Shown here one piece after another: positions 6,714 to 8,153 of a stretch of DNA of 8,153 nucleotides. Position numbers and translations under genes: made by a program. The DNA is from Sedimentisphaerales bacterium (GTDB lineage: Bacteria; Planctomycetota; Phycisphaerae; Sedimentisphaerales; SM23-30), in contig DAOWAK010000034.1 of NCBI GenBank assembly GCA_030634605.1, positions 1 to 8,153 of the forward strand, read 5' to 3'. Numbering within the stretch: position 1 is the stretch's first letter; every line of letters begins with the position of its first letter. A model generated the notes under the pieces. It was not told the DNA's origin, searched no databases, and was given only the letters and a program-made list of their open reading frames with translations.

Positions 6714-7985
6714 ATGCCCAAGTATCTGGAATACCTCAAACAGACCGACCCGCAAATCTACGCCATCATCAAAGAAGAACGCGACCGCCAACACTCCATG
6801 CTTGGAATGATCGCCTCTGAAAATTTCGCTTCCACCGCCGTCCTGGCCACGGTCGGGAGCTGCCTGACCAACAAATACGCTGAGGGGCTTCCCGGAAAAA
6901 GATACTACGGCGGTTGTGAAAACGTTGATGACGTTGAAACCCTGGCCATTGAACGCTGCAAACAACTTTTCGGTTGCGAGCACGCCAATGTCCAGCCCCA
7001 TTCCGGCACCCAGGCCAACATGGCGGTTTATTTCTCCCAGTTGAATCCCGGCGATACCGTCCTGGCTATGGATCTGGCCCACGGCGGGCACCTCAGTCAT
7101 GGTTTCAAACTGAATTTCAGTGGCCAACTCTATAATTTCGTCCATTACGGCGTCAAACGCGATACCGAAACCATCGATTACGACCAGCTCAACGACTTGG
7201 CCACGGAACACAAACCAAAACTAATAGTCTGCGGCGCCAGTGCCTATCCCCGCCAGATCGATTTCGACCGTATTGTCGAAATCGCCCACCGTAACAACGC
7301 TCTGGTCTTGGCTGATATCGCCCATATTGCCGGCTTGGTCTGCACCGGACTGCACCCCGACCCCGTCAACGTCTGTGATTTCGTAACCAGCACCACCCAC
7401 AAAACTCTGCGCGGCCCCCGTGCCGGCATCATCATGAGCAAAATGAAATTCGCCAAAGCGGTTAACTCTTCCGTGTTCCCCGGCATACAGGGCGGCCCGC
7501 TCTGCCATGTCATCGCTGCTAAAGCCGTCGCTTTCGGCGAAGCACTACAACCGAAATTCAAACAGTATGCTCAGCAGATCGTCGATAACTGCAAAACTCT
7601 GGCTGAAAACCTGATGAGCAAAGGATTCCGTCTTTGTACCGGCGGCACCGACAACCACATGGTTCTGGTCGATTTACGATCCTACAACGAAAAACTCACC
7701 GGTAACGATGCTGAAAACTGGCTTCACGAAGCCGGCATCGTCGTCAACAAAAACCTCATCCCTTTTGACCCCCGCCGTGCCAATGAAGCCAGCGGCGTCC
7801 GCATCGGCACACCCATCCTGACCACTCGCGGCATGAAACAAGACCAGATGGCCCAGGTCGCCGACTGGATCGACCAGGCCCTCTCCAGCGGCGGTAACCC
7901 CAAAACTCTCGCCGCCATCAAAACCCAGGCCAGCGAACTCTGCAACCAATTCCCCGCACTAGGCTACCTCCAGGCCGCTGAATAG
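6714..7985 (+). CDS. glyA: Serine hydroxymethyltransferase
   Basis: The product has 423 residues, the usual bacterial length. It is a cytosolic PLP enzyme that interconverts serine and glycine with transfer of a one-carbon unit to tetrahydrofolate, feeding purine, thymidylate and methionine synthesis. Family signatures are intact: I-A-S-E-N-F (33-38), Y-A-E-G-L-P-G-K-R-Y-Y-G-G (55-67, including the conserved Tyr55, Glu57 and Tyr65), the H-S-G-T-Q-A-N region (96-102), L-A-D-I-A-H (199-204, Asp201 expected to contact the PLP ring nitrogen), T-S-T-T-H-K-T-L-R-G-P-R (225-236, Lys230 the Schiff-base lysine) and G-V-R-I-G-T-P (361-367, Arg363 binding the substrate carboxylate). The start is clear: AGGAG at 6703-6707 with 6-nt spacing. 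Codons favour C in the third position, unlike the G-ending codons of the neighbouring leftward dehydrogenase. A hairpin terminator follows 44 nt after the stop, so the gene appears to be monocistronic. Confidence 0.98.
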   Translation: MPKYLEYLKQTDPQIYAIIKEERDRQHSMLGMIASENFASTAVLATVGSCLTNKYAEGLPGKRYYGGCENVDDVETLAIERCKQLFGCEHANVQPHSGTQANMAVYFSQLNPGDTVLAMDLAHGGHLSHGFKLNFSGQLYNFVHYGVKRDTETIDYDQLNDLATEHKPKLIVCGASAYPRQIDFDRIVEIAHRNNALVLADIAHIAGLVCTGLHPDPVNVCDFVTSTTHKTLRGPRAGIIMSKMKFAKAVNSSVFPGIQGGPLCHVIAAKAVAFGEALQPKFKQYAQQIVDNCKTLAENLMSKGFRLCTGGTDNHMVLVDLRSYNEKLTGNDAENWLHEAGIVVNKNLIPFDPRRANEASGVRIGTPILTTRGMKQDQMAQVADWIDQALSSGGNPKTLAAIKTQASELCNQFPALGYLQAAE

Positions 7986-8029
7986 TAATATTCCCGCATA
8001 ACAACAAATAAAATACCCGGCGCATAGAT

Positions 8030-8068
8030 AAGGGCAGGCTCCTTCACGAAACCTGCCCTTTTAATTTT
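8030..8068 (+). terminator. Intrinsic terminator of glyA
   Basis: AAGGGCAGG (8030-8038) pairs perfectly with CCTGCCCTT (8052-8060) around a 13-nt loop, and the stem runs into a T-rich tract (TTTTAATTTT, 8059-8068). The 9-bp stem, GC-rich apart from its two basal A-T pairs, and the T-tract on the plus strand mark it as rho-independent termination for glyA. The minus strand has no T-tract, so it would not serve a convergent gene well. Confidence 0.85.
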
Positions 8069-8153
8069 ACAGCTTAGTTGTTCGCTGAAAACCAGCTACA
8101 CAACCTCTACTGAACAAGTCAACTTAGTTACCCAGATAGCTGTCTTGACCTCT
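8069..8153. other. Right-edge sequence without a supportable gene
   Basis: No ATG-started frame is present. On the minus strand a frame entering from the edge reads R-G-Q-D-S-Y-L-G-N and stops with TAA at 8124-8126. It could be the C-terminus of a convergent gene, but nine residues are too few to call. Confidence 0.3.

Overview
The window is bacterial, with about half G+C and tight gene packing. Four genes are read on the minus strand (about positions 6473 down to 1) and one divergent gene, glyA, on the plus strand (6714-7985). Two consecutive lipoproteins with HEAT-like and TPR-like repeats, a YdiJ-type FAD/Fe-S fusion dehydrogenase of about 960 residues and an AmrS-type radical SAM protein would fit a planctomycete such as a member of the Phycisphaerae. 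That is only a guess from gene style; no rRNA or other marker gene is present.

Layout from the right of the leftward block: (1) a FAD-linked 2-hydroxyacid dehydrogenase fused to an iron-sulfur/CCG module (3579-6473); (2) 27 bp later, the AmmeMemoRadiSam-system radical SAM enzyme amrS (2508-3551); (3) 80 bp later, a HEAT-like lipoprotein with a separate C-terminal domain carrying an H-x-H and a Gly-Pro-x-x-Asp-Asp motif that looks JAMM/JAB-like (889-2427); (4) overlapping its end by 20 nt, a TTG-started lipoprotein with TPR-like repeats that runs off the left edge (908 to beyond 1). The spacing and overlap suggest a polycistronic unit, at least for each adjacent pair. The only good promoter I see for it lies in the 240-bp divergent region.

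The divergent region (6474-6713) holds a good sigma-70-like promoter for the leftward unit, a perfect 6-5-6 dyad just downstream of its -10 box, and a weaker promoter plus a strong ribosome binding site for glyA. glyA (serine hydroxymethyltransferase) appears intact and ends at a clear intrinsic terminator (8030-8068). The last 85 bases hold no supportable gene.

Functional links: glyA and the dehydrogenase could both touch central one-carbon/2-hydroxyacid metabolism, but divergent placement alone does not show this. The two lipoproteins probably act together at the cell envelope. No mobile element, CRISPR array, tRNA or rRNA was seen. The least explained item is the HEAT-plus-JAMM-like lipoprotein with its translationally coupled TPR partner.
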